A DNA stretch of 64,000 nucleotides from Cladobotryum mycophilum (taxonomy: Eukaryota > Ascomycota > Sordariomycetes > Hypocreales > Hypocreaceae): NCBI GenBank assembly GCA_036429605.1, contig JAVFKD010000002.1, positions 1,798,001-1,862,000 of the forward strand, in the 5' to 3' direction. Positions 1 to 12,831 of the stretch are shown piece by piece; the stretch's first letter is position 1, and every line of letters starts with the position of its first letter. A program made the position numbers and the translations under genes. The notes under the pieces are model-generated. The model saw only the letters and a list, made by a program, of their open reading frames with translations. It did no database searches and had not been told where the DNA came from.

Positions 1-891
1 CATTTTCAAGACTCGCAGCTCCGATCATCGGAGGACTCACCCTCGCGCCTTGCGTGTCTGATGGTGGCCATTTTATAAATGGTCTATATAATAGAGAGTC
101 TATGAGTATTTCTAGGTGTTTGGATACGTTTTAACGGGTGACTCTTGGGGGTTCTTATAAAAGATCAAAGCGGGTCGTGGTGAGACTGAGATCTACAGGT
201 CTGCTTGTCGTAGGGCGCGCCTCGGAATGCAACAAGGAGGGGTCATTGACAGCATGGTGGGGTAGCTTGCACCGGGCTAAATTCATCTAGTCGGGTACGA
301 GTCAGCGCATGGACTTTCACCAATGTCAGCAGAGATGATGAACCTCAAGGAAGCACTATACGTTAACGAGAATAGAATGAGTATGTGTTGATATGATGTA
401 CAATCGGCGATGGAAGTAAGCAGATGTCTTTCATTACATCCAACACAAGACTGGATATGACAACCCGTCTAAAAGCTATGCTGCGTAACAGAGTAAATTG
501 AGGTTGCTTGAAGGTAAGTTGGCTGTATTTAGAGATGAGCTGCTCTCCGGTGACTAAACGCATGGGGATAACATATTATGATTATACCTAGACAGTAAAC
601 TATGTGGGTTATACACGGAGACTGAAGGAGAGATCAGGATCTAAAACCTTGGGTACAAGAGCAAGAAGAGGTGAATAATTCCTATCAGAAAGTAGTCTTA
701 ATAACATGTGATATTCGTATCAGGTCCAGGTCTACCGAGAAATAACAATATCCGTTTGCTAACCTATCATTCCTCTCCAATCTCTGGATATATCCCTCCT
801 ATTATTCCGTACATGCCACACCACCCACGAGAAATAACCCAATCATAGCTCACACACATACATAGATAATCCTACCATGAGTGCTCCCCAC
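1..891. other. Left edge, no gene supported
   Basis: Short open frames exist on both strands, but none shows a recognisable motif, a consistent intron pattern or a credible protein. It is the downstream flank of the minus-strand transporter that ends at 892. Confidence 0.5.
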
Positions 892-2646
892 TCAAGATTT
901 GAACTTTTGCCTCGAGATGAATAGCCAGAGCAGAAGCTGCAGGCCAAACAAGACGAGAATCACGGGCTGGAGCACCTGGACTCCAAACGACTGAGCTAGA
1001 GCTCCGACAATGAAGGGAAATCTGGCCACAAGTAGTTGGTATTTCAAGTTTCCTGAAGGTAGTTTGTAGTGAGGTATTGGGTAAAGACTTACATGGCGGA
1101 TCCAGAGACTGCAAATGCCGTGGCGAAACCTACGGACACTATGTGCTTCTCGTGCGGTAGAAGCTTCGTCATCATACGAATTCCCTAATGATCCAAAAAG
1201 TCGTCAACAAACGCCAACCTCATAGAACAAGTCTATAAGTAAAACTCACCGAGGGCATAATCATGCCAATAGAAAGCCCAACCAGCGCCGCCATGATGGC
1301 GCTCACCACAAACTTCTTGCCCAGCCAGAAACCCAGCTCGAGGCCGATGGCAACGAGCAGGTACAGGAACACCATCGGCCGCTCCCCCACCCATCCCGTG
1401 AACCACCCCAGCGCGAAGCGTCCGACGGTGATGCCGATCCAGAAACCTGATGCGACGAGGGATGAGTCCGAGGGGGATCCGTTGCGGACGTTGATCATGA
1501 ATGTGAGGAGCCAGCCGCCGATTGTGACTTCGGCGCCGACGTAGAGGAGCATGAATGCAGAGAGCAGTAGGGTGACCTGTTTTGTCAGGACGATTAGTTG
1601 AAAGCCGAATATCTAGTTACTTTTGCGTATGTAGGAGAGTACCTACCTTGTTTCGCAGGACTTCGAGTGTTAGACCATAGGTCTTGAACGGGACGTTTTG
1701 TCGAAGTCCACTTCCGGTGTCTTTCCAGAAAGAAGTGACGACGCCAATACAGGCCACTACCGTTAATGCAAGCTATTGTAACAAAGAGTTTAGTACTTTG
1801 AATGAGGATGGTGATGTTGGATATTGAATGTTTACCATGATATCTGGTGGTGGTGTTAGCTCAGAGTGTTTTCAATCAGAAGAAGAGGCAACTTACAGTA
1901 AAACACCCACCAGTCGTACCCCTTTGCCACAAGTCTCGATGCCTACCACAAAGTCAGCATGTAAAAAGAGCCCCCTATCAAAAGAAAGAAAGAAATAGCC
2001 CCCGGGAAATACAAACAATAATAGGCGACAGCGTAGCCCCAGCTCCCCAAAATCCATGCAATAACCCAAGCAGCGTGCTCCCCTGCACCAGGCCTCCCAC
2101 CCAGCTATTCCAGCTCCCGTTCATCAACCCGCTCCCAAAGCCCGTGAGAATCAGCAGGGCCACCACAACACCAAAGGGCGGGTGCAGCGATAAACCAAGA
2201 TACGCCGCCGCATACGAACCGGTCGACAGGGCCGCCACGCCACGTCTCCCTGCCTTGGCGTGTAGGCGGTTCGACGTAAAGGAGGCTACGACGCAGCCCA
2301 CCATGGGGCTCAGGAATATGAGGGAGATGATGGAGTGAGGCAGCTGGTAGTGTTTCTCGAATAGGGGCACCATGGCACCTGGCGCGCCGTCGTTCATGCC
2401 GTACACGAGGAACGCAAAGAAGCATGTCAGGAGGCGGTACTTGTTGATTGAGGGGTCGTTCCATCGCTGGGCGGCGGCCACGGCCGTTTCTGGGGGTTGA
2501 GCTGATTCAGGATCGTGGACGGTAAGAGGTTCTGGGCTGCTATGGGCGGCGGTTGCTTCGCGGGATGGTGTTGGTCGTAGAACCGCTGACTCGGCTGGCG
2601 CAGGAGGGTGTAAATCGTATAAGAGAACTGTTTCGGTAGCAGACAT
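892..2646 (-). CDS. MFS transporter, BSC6-like, seven exons
   Basis: Major facilitator superfamily permease of the inner or plasma membrane; the substrate cannot be told from sequence. Splicing exons 2646-2017, 1942-1897, 1843-1836, 1772-1647, 1576-1250, 1184-1093 and 1021-892 gives 1359 coding bases and 452 residues ending in TGA. The first 70 residues are hydrophilic and Ser/Pro/Ala-rich. They are followed by helices with motifs such as YGMNDGAPGAMVP, GLLHGFWGAGATLSP and GFWIGITVGRFALGW, the last being a typical mid-protein MFS motif. The layout and the fungal-type GFWGAGATL segment resemble the family of yeast Bsc6 and fungal FHS-like sugar permeases. All donors are GT and all acceptors AG. 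Exon 3 is only 8 bases (ATATCATG), yet it is needed to join the frames. The start follows a poly-T tract at 2712-2723 and has no upstream competitor in frame. Confidence 0.85.
1836..1843 (-). other. 8-base microexon of the MFS gene
   Basis: Flanked by introns of 53 bases (1844-1896) and 63 bases (1773-1835). The donor TACT/GTAAGT joins ATATCATG and then CTTGCA, giving the membrane-helix sequence FYYIMLALTVVACIG. Skipping it would shift the frame by two bases. Confidence 0.65.
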
Positions 2647-4038
2647 GGTTCAACCTTTTCTTCTTCCTTCTTTCTTTCTTCTCTTTATGCTTCTCAAATA
2701 AAGTCAAAGGTTTTTTTTTTTTTGGGCAATTTGGCAAAGGAAAACTAGAAAACTCGTGTGTTATTTATCTGCTACAACAACAAGAACACTCATATGCTTG
2801 AACAATACAATTGTATGTATATAAAAGTCCTAGTGGAGTACGTGAGGATATGTTAAGCCCCCCTCTCCGGCTGGGCGCAGGAGCTGAACGGTGCTCACCC
2901 CTAGCTTCATCCAGAAGGGCTGACGAGCGACACTCCCCGAAGCCACAAGGTTCCAGTGTTGGTATGGTTTGCTGACAAAAGTCTATTGTTGGCACCGACG
3001 GGTCAGAGAGGCTGTAGGTATAGGCATGGGAACGGAGATAGTACTTCATGAGCTATGCCCTCTCATTGGATAAAAAACTCCCTAGGGCTGTTGTTATTGT
3101 TGTTGGTTGGTTACTTGGCTTTGGTCAATCTATCAACATATCTGAGTAGGACTAGGATGGATCCCGATGGATGTTTGTGTGACTTGACCAACCACACAAT
3201 TTCGAAATGCAAGAATTGCACAATTGGTGTTTCCATCAGTTGCTGCAAGACATGATGCCGGCGACCTCCTTTGCGAAATCGTAATATGAACGCCGGTAAG
3301 GGGTTCTTTATGAATACGTCAATGGATATGGTTACTTACCATATATAACTAAGTATTTATATAGCAATATATGGGCCTTTCTATCCCGTACACTCTGCAG
3401 CAAACCACCAATATCCCGGTACTTCGAGGTTTCCTTTTCATCCCAATAACCTGTAAAAGGTTGTGAATCATGAAGCCGTGAAATCGTTTAACAAAGGACC
3501 CCCCAAAAACTTCACACCATTCAGACGATCAAAACCACGACAACGGTGACTGTAAGACAGCGTTACCAGGGAACTCCGTTCACCAAGAAGTCATTTGCCG
3601 GCCGTGTTCAGAATGCACCTTGCCGTCAACTCTGCGTTTTTGTTTTGTTTTTGTTCACATCCCCCCTCCGGCTGGCTTCCCCAGGAACCAAAGGACTATG
3701 TGACACAATGCAGTGTTTTTCTTTTTGGGCAAAAGGCCGTCTTTTTTTCCTTTTCCCGTTCAAAACACTTGACCAGCTCAACTGTTCAACGTTGTTCACA
3801 GATACACACAAAAGATGTTTGAAAGAGAGGAAAAAGAACAATGGCTCACGTCCAGAAGGCAGAGAAAACATGTATAAATATTGAACACTGCCATTATCAT
3901 AAATGCCTTCAAAAATAGAAACACCGAGGTTTTCTTCAATGCATTAGCATCTTGTTCAACGCAAAAAAAATAAAACGAAACAAAAGGAAAACAAAGTTCC
4001 TAGCAAAGTCGGCCATCTTCACATAAAAAGGACCCAAT
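2647..4038. other. Intergenic, no gene supported
   Basis: Contains a T-rich tract near 2712-2723 just upstream of the MFS start, and T-rich pieces near 3640-3770. A 66-residue frame at 3055-3255 has a hydrophobic start but no family resemblance, so it is not called. Confidence 0.5.
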
Positions 4039-5284
4039 ATGCCGAATACTTTCACCAGAGCCCCTAGAGTAACCGAACGAGACTTGGTCATGCAGTCCGC
4101 ACAGTTCGAGGCTGATGATCTGCCCTCGGAGATCACCTTTGGCGTCGAACTCGAGTTCCTCGCTCCCCCGACAGTGCCTTCAAGAACACATGTCGTAAGT
4201 ACTCCGCCTACGTGAAGACGCTGATGAACCGAGACCACACCTACCACTACCTCGCTTCTGCTCTCCAGCAGGCGGGTCTCCAGGCGGCCTACCTCTTCGA
4301 GACCGAGGACAGTGACTGCGATGACAATCAGCTCCGCAAGGCGGCGCCCAAGGGAAGTATCGTCAAGACCTGCATCTCCCAGGATATGCGAATCATGAGT
4401 TCCTCTTCGCACAAGAATACCGGTGAGAACCCGCTGTTTAGGTATTGGCTCCTCAAGGTAGAGAGCGACATCATGGGATTCGGCAGGTATGAGGAGTGGC
4501 AGCCCACGGAGCTCAACACCCCTATCCTGGGGGAGTCCGAGTCCAACACTGGCTTCCCAGACTTGAACAAGGCGCTGTACACGCTCTGGAACGCTCATCC
4601 GGAGAGGCTCCACGTCAACAATACATGCGGCATCCACGTCCACGTCGCCCCCGTAGGAGGACTGACCCCTCTGCACGTGAAGCGCATCGCCACGCTGGCC
4701 TTCCTCCTAGAAGACCATCTCCTCTTCCACCTATGCGACCCCCACCGCCGCACCGTCCACGGAATGCTCTCGCGCGCTTCGCCCCTATCTTGCCCTCCCC
4801 CCGACACCTCTCCCCTTCGGCGGCAGTTAACCTCCCACAGAACCTCCTCCACAGCAGCAAGCGAGACCACATGCACTACCTCTAGCATCCAAGCGACCTA
4901 GACGCCATGAGCATCCTCACCTACCGCGACTCCCAGATCACAAATGCCAAGTCCACGGCCCTCAACATCAACATGCACTCCCACACCGACAGGCACAAGA
5001 CGTACACGGTCGAGTTCCGCCACGCCGAGGCGTCCCTCGACAGGAACTTTGTCGACAACTGGGTAGGTCTCGTGCTGACGCTGTGCAAAGTCGCATTCCT
5101 GCCCACCCGCACGTACAAGGCCGCCGTGTCGCAGATCTGCGATATCGTGCTACCCGGCCCGCCGCCGGAGCACGTGTGGAGAAAGCTCCTGAGGGTGATT
5201 AACGATGCGAGCCCCGGGGACTGGGTGTATGTAAGTAACGAGGAGTATTGGAAGAACAGGCTTGCGTCTCAGAAGAGGAGATGA
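4039..5284 (+). pseudogene. Amidoligase_2-type protein, broken by two frameshifts and a stop
   Basis: Fungal member of the putative amidoligase family (ATP-grasp/glutamine-synthetase-like fold, predicted to form amide or peptide bonds). Family marks are FGVELEFLAP near residue 38, the metal-site-like GIHVHVAPVGGL in the middle and TVEFRHAEASLD in the last third. The frame changes twice by one missing base, at a C5 run (4165-4169) and around a C5 run (4739-4743). Adding one C at each gives 1248 coding bases, 415 residues, without any intron. One in-frame TAG remains at 4883-4885, in HYL-stop-HPSDLDAM, most simply CAG to TAG. A GTAAGT at 4195 could be read as a 74-base intron that also restores frame, but it would delete a conserved-looking stretch (KTLMNRDHTYHYLASALQ). 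The two frameshifts may be assembly errors; the TAG is harder to dismiss. Confidence 0.75.
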
Positions 5285-6247
5285 AGGGGGGAACATGGGG
5301 GAGGAAAGATGGACAGGGGAGGCGGAGAGTCCGCGGAGAATTAGAAGACATTCATTCACCTACACTTCTCTGTTGGGAAACAGAGAAAAAGGTGAATGAA
5401 TATCCAGCCGTAATACCTAATAGTTAATAACCATCTAGTTATGCTAGCTGCAAGCCATTGAATCAAAATAAAAATGAATCCATAACGAATCAATTCTTTT
5501 CATGTAATTGAATCCGCTCTATTTGTCACGATACCCCATAATTCATCCCATTGCTTACCCCATGAATACCTAACCAGACTCGTCATCCATCACAATGTCA
5601 GCTCGTACGCGAGAGACCCCTCTTGTCCTCCCAACTCCGAGGCCCATGATTGTGGCTGCCGTTAGTTTCAAATCTCATTCTCCATAATTTCCCCGCATCT
5701 GGTGAAAGCGATTTGGAGCATCTTCTCCAAAAAAGGCACGAAAACAGCCCCCTGTTAGCTTGTTGTTGGTGGTTGGGGGGATGGTTCATGGGTTTGTTGG
5801 TCCAGACACAATGTTCCTTTTGTGCTCCTCTTTTCTATCCTTGGCGCATGTAGTGGCGACCAGGTGCTTCCCTTGCCGACGTCAGTTCCCGATCCTTGAC
5901 ACCATCATGTTTCGGCTCCGGAATCGGAATGCATCCTAGTCAACATCACTTACTCGTTCATTCTACTTAGTGAATGTCTAAACAAAACGTTAAAAGTCAT
6001 GGCTAGCATCTAGAACAGGGCGAATGGCTTGTAGTCGTCATGGCGGTTTAGTCAGAGCTACCTAATCTATCATCATGATGGGGGAAACGTCTAGCGAAAG
6101 GAGAGTTACATGTGCAGACTTCAACAAATACACCAATGACCACAAATAGAGCTTCTTGTAACGGTGGATATATATGTATAATTATTCTAAAACTATCCAA
6201 TGCAAATGGCCATCCTTACTCATATGCTATTCTTAAATCGTAACATC
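5285..6247. other. Intergenic, no gene supported
   Basis: Downstream space shared by the plus-strand amidoligase and the minus-strand ACS transporter. I see no RNA gene, repeat or credible reading frame. Confidence 0.5.
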
Positions 6248-7925
6248 TTACAACAAATAACGATAATCTGGTGCTAAATCACCAAGCTGCTGCTTTTCAT
6301 CATCACTCAACTGCGGCATGTCCACCGCCGCATCCCTGCTCTTGTTCGCCTGTAAACATCCCAACCCGTAGATGGAGGCAGAAATCATGGAGACAACCGT
6401 AAATCCAAGACAGACGGCGTGCCCAGTAGTGAATTTGGGCGCATCCTTCACCAAGTAAATGTACACGGCAATGATGCCACCAAGGTTGCCGAACCCAATT
6501 TGCCATGCGCTACCAATGGAGCGGCGAACATGGCCTCCAAGATTCATGTTGAACCAACACACGAGGATGGGCATGGCCGTATAGGCTCCAGAAGTGATGA
6601 GGAAAAGCGCGCCGTACTGAACATTGCGGTTATCGTGGACGGCAAGGAGGGTCGCAAAACCCGCAATCGCAACAAACATTCCCAAAAGAGCAAATGCAAA
6701 GCGATGTCGAATTCGGTCAGACAGATAGGCGCACAGCAAGGAGAATACAAAGGCGGCGGCCCAAGGTGGAACACTGCGCAGCTGCGTTTCGATTGGGGTG
6801 TAATGGAAGGTCTGGATAATGGTCGGGGCGAAATAGGCGTAGCCGTAGGCAGGGACAATGAGCCCAAAGTACATGAAGCCACCGGCAATGACCTTGAAGT
6901 CCTTGAAAAGGCCCAAGATATCCTTGACGGTGACCTTGCGTTCACGGCCGGAGCCGGTTCCCTGGTCAACACGCAGGCGGGCAGCGACGTAGGCGCGCTC
7001 ATCGTCCTTGAGCCATTTGGCCTCTTCAGGGAAATCCGGCAAGAGGAAAAAGAAGATGAAGCTGACCAGGACGGTGAGACCACCCTCGATGATGAAGATC
7101 CAGCGCCAGCCACGGTAGCCATGCATATAGTCCATTTTTCCGATTGCGGCGGCAAGGAGACCGCCAAAGGCACCAGCAAGAGTGGTACTGCCGAAGAAGA
7201 AGGAATAGCGCCTCTGGGCTTCGCTTCTCTTATACCACATACCAATCAAGTAGAAAGCTATATTTCACATCGAATTAGCATAGTTCCAAATCCGCATCCT
7301 TTGATTGGCACAGCATTTGCACCGCCAAATCCAGTATTGGATGCGCATCTTGGTGATGGCTTCAACTCACCTCCAGGAAACATGCCCGTCTCAAAGACTC
7401 CGAGAAAGAAGCGAGTAGCTAACAAACCGCTGTAATTCTTAACGAGACCCTGCATCATCGTTGTAAAACCGAAAAGAAACATATTGACGGACAACCAAAC
7501 ATGTGGACTGAATTTCTTGAGGAGAATATTGGAGGGTATCTCGAAAAGGCAGTACGGGACGAAGAAGATGACGAGAGCAGTATTGTACTTGTCGCCGGTA
7601 CCGAGTTTCAAATCCTCAGCTAGACCAAAGATTTTGGCATTAGAGACGTTAACGCGGTCTATGGCAGACATGTCTCGGTTAGCAAGACGATACGACACAA
7701 TAATCGAGGCATGTATTTAGGGGTTCATCAAAGACTATACGCACCCAAGAACGCTAGCAGGTACATGATACACAGAAATGGCATCACACGCATGTCAATT
7801 TTAGCCATGAGGCGAGTTTCTGTTGTATGAGGCGGGCAGATGGCCTCTTCGACTGAGTTCTGTCGTTCCGCATCGTGGGACCCGTGCAGCGAGCCGCCTA
7901 TCTTCTCGTCGTTTGCGACAGCCAT
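6248..7925 (-). CDS. MFS anion:cation symporter (allantoate permease type)
   Basis: ACS-family MFS transporter of the plasma membrane. The family carries small organic acids, vitamins and amides, for example allantoate, nicotinate or pantothenate; the substrate here is unknown. Exons are 7925-7745, 7658-7371 and 7257-6248, 1479 bases, 492 residues, which is normal for the family. Junctions join as FL/DRVNVSNAK, a hallmark of the first helix and loop, and as MFPG/AFYLIGMWYKRSEAQRR. Other typical segments are FFVPYCLFEIPSNILLKK and GYRGWRWIFIIEGGLTV. The N-terminus is hydrophilic with ETRLMAKIDMRVMPFL before the first membrane segment. The frame is intact with a TAA stop and no lesions. It lies about 3 kb from the next plus-strand gene, so its promoter is in the long 8-10.9 kb interval. 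Confidence 0.9.
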
Positions 7926-10914
7926 GGTTGCTGCGGTGTCGTTTGCAGGCGCAAGAAAGCACCGCTTATCGCAAAGAAGCTGTGGCAGATGTTCTGGTCA
8001 AACTCGTCTAGGTGCGACAACGACGAGAGGGAGTGTGCGTGTGCGTGTGCGTGTGCGTGAGGAGAGGGCCCAATTGAACAAAGAGCAAAGCACACCCTTA
8101 AAGGAGGAAGACGAAAGGAAGTAGAACGCAGGCTCAGATCCACGACAGATCCATGGATAATAAATAAGCAGAAGCAAAGGTCGACGAGAGTGCCCACACC
8201 GGTCTATTTGTATCCAGCATGTCTCAGTGAGCGGATTAGGCACAACATGATCTGCATCTGCAATAAGACCTTGTTAGCCAGTACTAGTAGGAGGGAACTA
8301 CCGCAGTAGGAAGAGTGAGTGAATGAGTGTGCAGGGCGAATTTTGCTTGCTGACAGGATGGATGGATAGCCTTTCGCGGTGCCGCCCGCGGAATGTTTTG
8401 GAGTAGGGAATGGATTGGAAGCTTGGACTCATTTGGTGACAGCCCACGACGGACGCTAATCTTAGGTGGACAACAAATGGCCGGGCTTGTCGTCAGAGTC
8501 CATTCATGGATAGATCCCTGTAGATCGAGCACCTGGGATCCATTTACAGTGGGAGGGGAGCAGTACGTACAAGTACAGTTGGGGTTTAGTGAATGTGTGC
8601 ACTAAAACAGCCACCAGAGTCCACTGCAAGTCTACTGCAGGCTGCTCCCCTTGAGAACCTTGGAAGTGCTAGGCTCTGAATGAGTCCACTAAACCCTCCA
8701 TGTCCGAGTGCCGGTCTCTAATTACCTAGTAGGTACTCCGTAGAGAGATCCATGGATTGGAAATAGCCCTGATGAATGAATGGATGACCTTCCCTTCCAT
8801 GGATGGTCCTTCAATTTTCAGGCTAAAACCCCGCATCTTCGCTTCCAAGGATCCCCCCCCCCAACAAAGATGGACTTGAATTGTGTATGCATCCATCTCT
8901 TCTTCCATGACTCGAAATCCGGCTACTGTGTCCATCGACAAACACGCACTGCGCTCTGCTTCCCTAGCGCTTCCGTTTCCCCAGAGCACACTCTAAAACG
9001 ACCACGCAAGAGAGTCAGTCAGTCGGTCTATTTGCCTCCCAACTCGGGCCAATCCAACCGAAAATTCCGTATATTCCGGTGTGGCATTCATTGTGGGCGG
9101 CAATTCCGGTTGCAGGCGAAGACATCCATTGATTGAAGGATTTTCAAGACAGACAGATGGTAGAGACCCAGTTTGCCAGACCAGGCCAGGATAAACATAC
9201 ATACCTGTACCATACCAGTACATGCATACAGCTGGACCTGCGGGAATCACGCATGCATCCGGCTTGATGAAGCAAGGCCTTCCCTCCCGGGCTCCCTCAC
9301 TGACTCTCACGGGCCATGTGATATCTGTGGATGCTATCACAGCTCATCTTGGCAATTGTTTGTGACGGTCGCTCCGACACTCCCTGATTGATCAAGGATT
9401 CATCTGACAGCTGATGCTAAGATTTTATACTCCTAGGATGCCACGAACAAGCATACAAGACGCGAACCATAAGCCACGCTGATGAGACTACTGAGCAGAC
9501 CCTACGCAAATTCCAATTACCTGCCTGAACGTACGTACATAAACAGGGTATCGTCGAATGCTACGCTTTCCAATTGAAGGAAATGCTGCCACGCGGACGG
9601 TCCCTTGTCTAGATTCATCCTTGCCCACTACGGCTCCAGACTGCCAATGGGAGATCCAGCGGCCCACGCACCATCCGTCGGAAAAAATTTCTAGAATCTT
9701 TCCATTGTCGGTGGTCCATGTCTCTCACCAAGGCGTTCTGTGTCTCATTTATTATGTCCAAGTACAATGCGTATCCATCTGTCATCCGACTCAGTCATCA
9801 AAGACCGCCGAATTCCCAGCGAAATGAAAAGTTTGCCACGGATCTTTAGGCCGAATCGCACATGAACCCACGGCAGAATATCCGAATAGACGAACCAGGA
9901 TTTGGATAAGCTAGGAGCAGTGATCGATCATAGCAGCAGGAAGATGAACCAGAAACGGTCCACGCTCAAGTCTTGACATAAGCCGAGACAACTCCATCTT
10001 GCAAATTAATCGTCCCAACGGTTTTATGGGTGTATTGGCGCTAAGCTAGCCCGTGATGTATCAGATGCAAACAATGGATGACTTCTAATTCCAGTAATAC
10101 GCCCAGTCAACCTCGTATAATACTCACGGTCAGCGGTGCGAGCAGTTGAAGGAAATTATTTCATGTGAGAATTGATGACCCTTGCGAATAATGAGCCGTT
10201 GCATGTAATGAGCAAAAATAACAACATGGAATGCTGGTGTTGTCAACCCTTGCTCCTAATACCAGACAACTACGATGTAGGACGACATGGCATTGCTGCT
10301 CAGATTTGACAGATATGCATACTTTCAAGTTGCTTCAATTCACTCATACCATCGTCTTGGTAAATTGATAACGAGTGCAAGTACATGGATATTATTTAAT
10401 GCATCTCATGACACGGCGAAAAAAGTCATCTCTGCAAGTGATGCCTCACTTATACGGTTTCTAGCCCAGGCGTCGTCAAACAAATTTCGTTTGGAGGCTT
10501 TGCTGCCTAAGGAAGAAATAAATAAAAAAGCACAGCCTAGCAGGTGTGAATGCCTCTCATGCGCGCGTTTGGCGTCTCTGGCGTTTGTGTCGATATGCAT
10601 GCGAACGGGCATGCAGGTTCATGGAGGCAACGTCAGAGCCCCAACCGCAGATTCACTCTCGTGGACAGTTTTGGAATAAAAACCACGGCCTTTCGCTCTC
10701 TGCCTTTTTCATCAACATCTCTTTTTCTCCGCACTCAGCACCTGTTGTCGATATATTGTAATCCGTCCGGCCATTTTTCTCCGTTCACGCTGCTCCCACT
10801 CTGCTCCCCCTCGCCCAGCTCCCAAGGCGACACTTGACGGCATCGTCGCCAGCCTCATTCACTTTTCCCTCCCAACGGCAACGAGTTATTCACGAATAGC
10901 CAAACGTTCTCGCC
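7926..10914. other. 3-kb intergenic interval with divergent promoters
   Basis: Separates the minus-strand ACS transporter from the plus-strand gene starting at 10915. It holds a GTGTGC-type microsatellite (8033-8059), a C10 run near 8861, several CCATGGAT or TGGATGGAT stretches and a TACTCCGTA motif at 8734-8742. Open frames here are short and lack family features. The length suggests heavily regulated flanking genes. Confidence 0.55.
8033..8059 (+). repeat. GTGTGC microsatellite
   Basis: About four tandem GTGTGC units just upstream of the ACS transporter start. Confidence 0.85.
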
Positions 10915-12831
10915 ATGGATGAAAATCAGTTTGGGCCAAGCCCCTTTACTCAACAGGGGACGAGCGGTTTCACCGACCCCCAGGCCTCCGATTACCCCCT
11001 CACCTACTCCTTCTTCACGTCTGGCCCTTATTCAGGCGATGATTCTGGGATCGACATGTATCTCAACATCCCAAACAGAACTTCATCGCCTTCGAATGCA
11101 CTGGAGTCTCCTCCATCGTGCACGGCCAACGATCATTTCCACTTTATCAATCCAGAGTAAGTCTCTTCCTGTGACAGTCTGAAGAACGGACACCCTTCTC
11201 AATATAGTGTCGAGTTGTGCTGATGTCATCTTAGTTGGCCAGACTTGATACCAAACTTCCATCCAGTATCTCCCACGGGGACGGTACCTGAACGATTAAA
11301 CGGCGGGACATCTCAGGGTGTGGTGGACATCAAGTCGGGAAGCCCACCACCTCACATGACAGCGCCCTTTGAGCCCATCTCCGAAGGCCACCCTCACTCA
11401 CAACCACCTATGGCTGGCAACTTCACTCCTAGTTTCATGCCACACGATGCTCTCTACGCCTATTCTCCAATGTCTCTCCCTCCTCGCCCCCCGTCAACCC
11501 ATCAACCCATGCAAACGCCCACACGAACGTCGGGCCCAACACACCCGTCCCACGCATACACCACGCCACCGCCATCCAACACCAGGCGACGCCCCTCGGT
11601 GGCCTCTCCGACCAAGCGTGTCTTTGCCGAAGTCGAAGACCCGCAAGGTGGCTGCAGTCCCCAGCCCGCCAAGAAGCGCATCATCAAGCCCCAAATCTCC
11701 ATCAAGCTCGACACCAACGAAGACTTTGAGATCAAGAAGGAGAGCGAAAAGAGCCCCACGGGGAACTTCCAGGGCATGTTTGGCAGCATCGAGATGGCCA
11801 GGCAGAAGCGCAACCGTTTGCTCGACATGTACCGCAAGCCCAGGGACTGCTGCACCTTCCCGGCCGAAGACGCCACGTTCCCCGGGACCGACGCCGAGAT
11901 GCTCCTGGTCGTCAAGAGGCTCTTCGACGCCATCAACGACTGGTCCGATTTCAGGGAGTGGTCGCAGGCGCTGAAGAGCGATATGCGGAACCAGGTCATC
12001 GAGGGCCTGAGACAGAGCATACTAGTCGGCGACGGTGTCGACCCGGCGGCGAGGCCCGGAGACGTCCCCGTGGATGAACTACGTCCCAGCCCGGATAAGT
12101 TGGTGGAGTTGCTGCCGCCCCTTCACACGCAGCAGAAGAGGATCCTAGGTCGCGTGCTAAACGACCAGATGGTGGAGTGGCTCTGCTGGGAGCTGGCCGT
12201 ACGTTGCTACACTCCGTGGTTTAGAAGAAGAAGCATATATGTAACTAACAACTTTTTTTTCATAGGAAGCTGCCATTCAGTCACAGCAGGGATTCACCCA
12301 GATACCTCACTGGTGCGGCGCCGACGGAGCCTAGGAGGCTTATCAATCGTTCGCACTTCGCGTAGAGGCTATGTGCTATGCCTTGCGGGTGAGTTAAACA
12401 GGGGATTCATCATCCATTCTTTTTTCCATGAGGGTATAATATGACTAACGTCGTTGTAGAAGTCCAAGCAGCTCGTCAAGTCCCTCTTGTCCGCAGGTGA
12501 TGGCTGGAAGCTGCGCATCGCAAACAATCCTCTCGGCGAGCTTGGAGTAAGTCCTATCCTTGACTGTCTCTCTCTTTCTCTCTCTTTCTCTCTCTTTCTC
12601 TCTCTTTCTCTCTCTTTCTCTTTATTTCTTTATTTCTCTCTCATTCTTCGTTCAGCGACCTTGGCTCTTCTTGTGTTTTTCCCCTATCATGTAAAAACTA
12701 TATGCTAACGCCCATCACAGCACAAGGGAAATAACATGAAGGTGAACATGAACAAGAACAGGAGACTGCGCGAGGCCACCCGAGAGACTCGCCAGCAGCA
12801 AGGAGGACGACAAGGCAGCCAGCAGCCATAA
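10915..12831 (+). CDS. Conserved-looking protein of unknown function, five exons
   Basis: I do not recognise the family. Exons are 10915-11156, 11235-12198, a third exon ending at 12388, 12460-12546 and 12721-12831. The N-terminal half is disordered and rich in Pro, Ser and Thr, with a basic patch PAKKRIIKP that could be a nuclear signal. The C-terminal half is ordered, around ARQKRNRLLDMYRKPRDC and LLVVKRLFDAINDWSDFREW, and it ends in Gln/Arg-rich residues. Two acceptors compete for exon 3. The near one (exon from 12266) brings in an in-frame TAG at 12332-12334. The far one uses that same TAG as its acceptor (exon from 12335), giving 1458 bases and 485 residues without a stop. The segment lost by the far choice (EAAIQSQQGFTQIPHW) looks coding, so a CAG-to-TAG mutation is equally possible. 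Intron 4 carries a CTTT-rich microsatellite. Confidence 0.75.
12566..12640 (+). repeat. TCTCTTTC octamer repeat in an intron
   Basis: Six or more near-perfect 8-base units inside intron 4 of the 10915 gene, followed by degenerate TTTATTTC copies. It provides a long pyrimidine tract well upstream of the acceptor at 12713-12720. Confidence 0.9.

Noticed and set aside
3055..3255. 66-residue hydrophobic-start peptide
   Set aside because: Too short, with no family resemblance and no context.
4195..4268. Intron in the amidoligase gene
   Set aside because: It has good splice sites and restores frame, but it would remove sequence that continues the family pattern. A missing C at 4165-4169 explains the break better.
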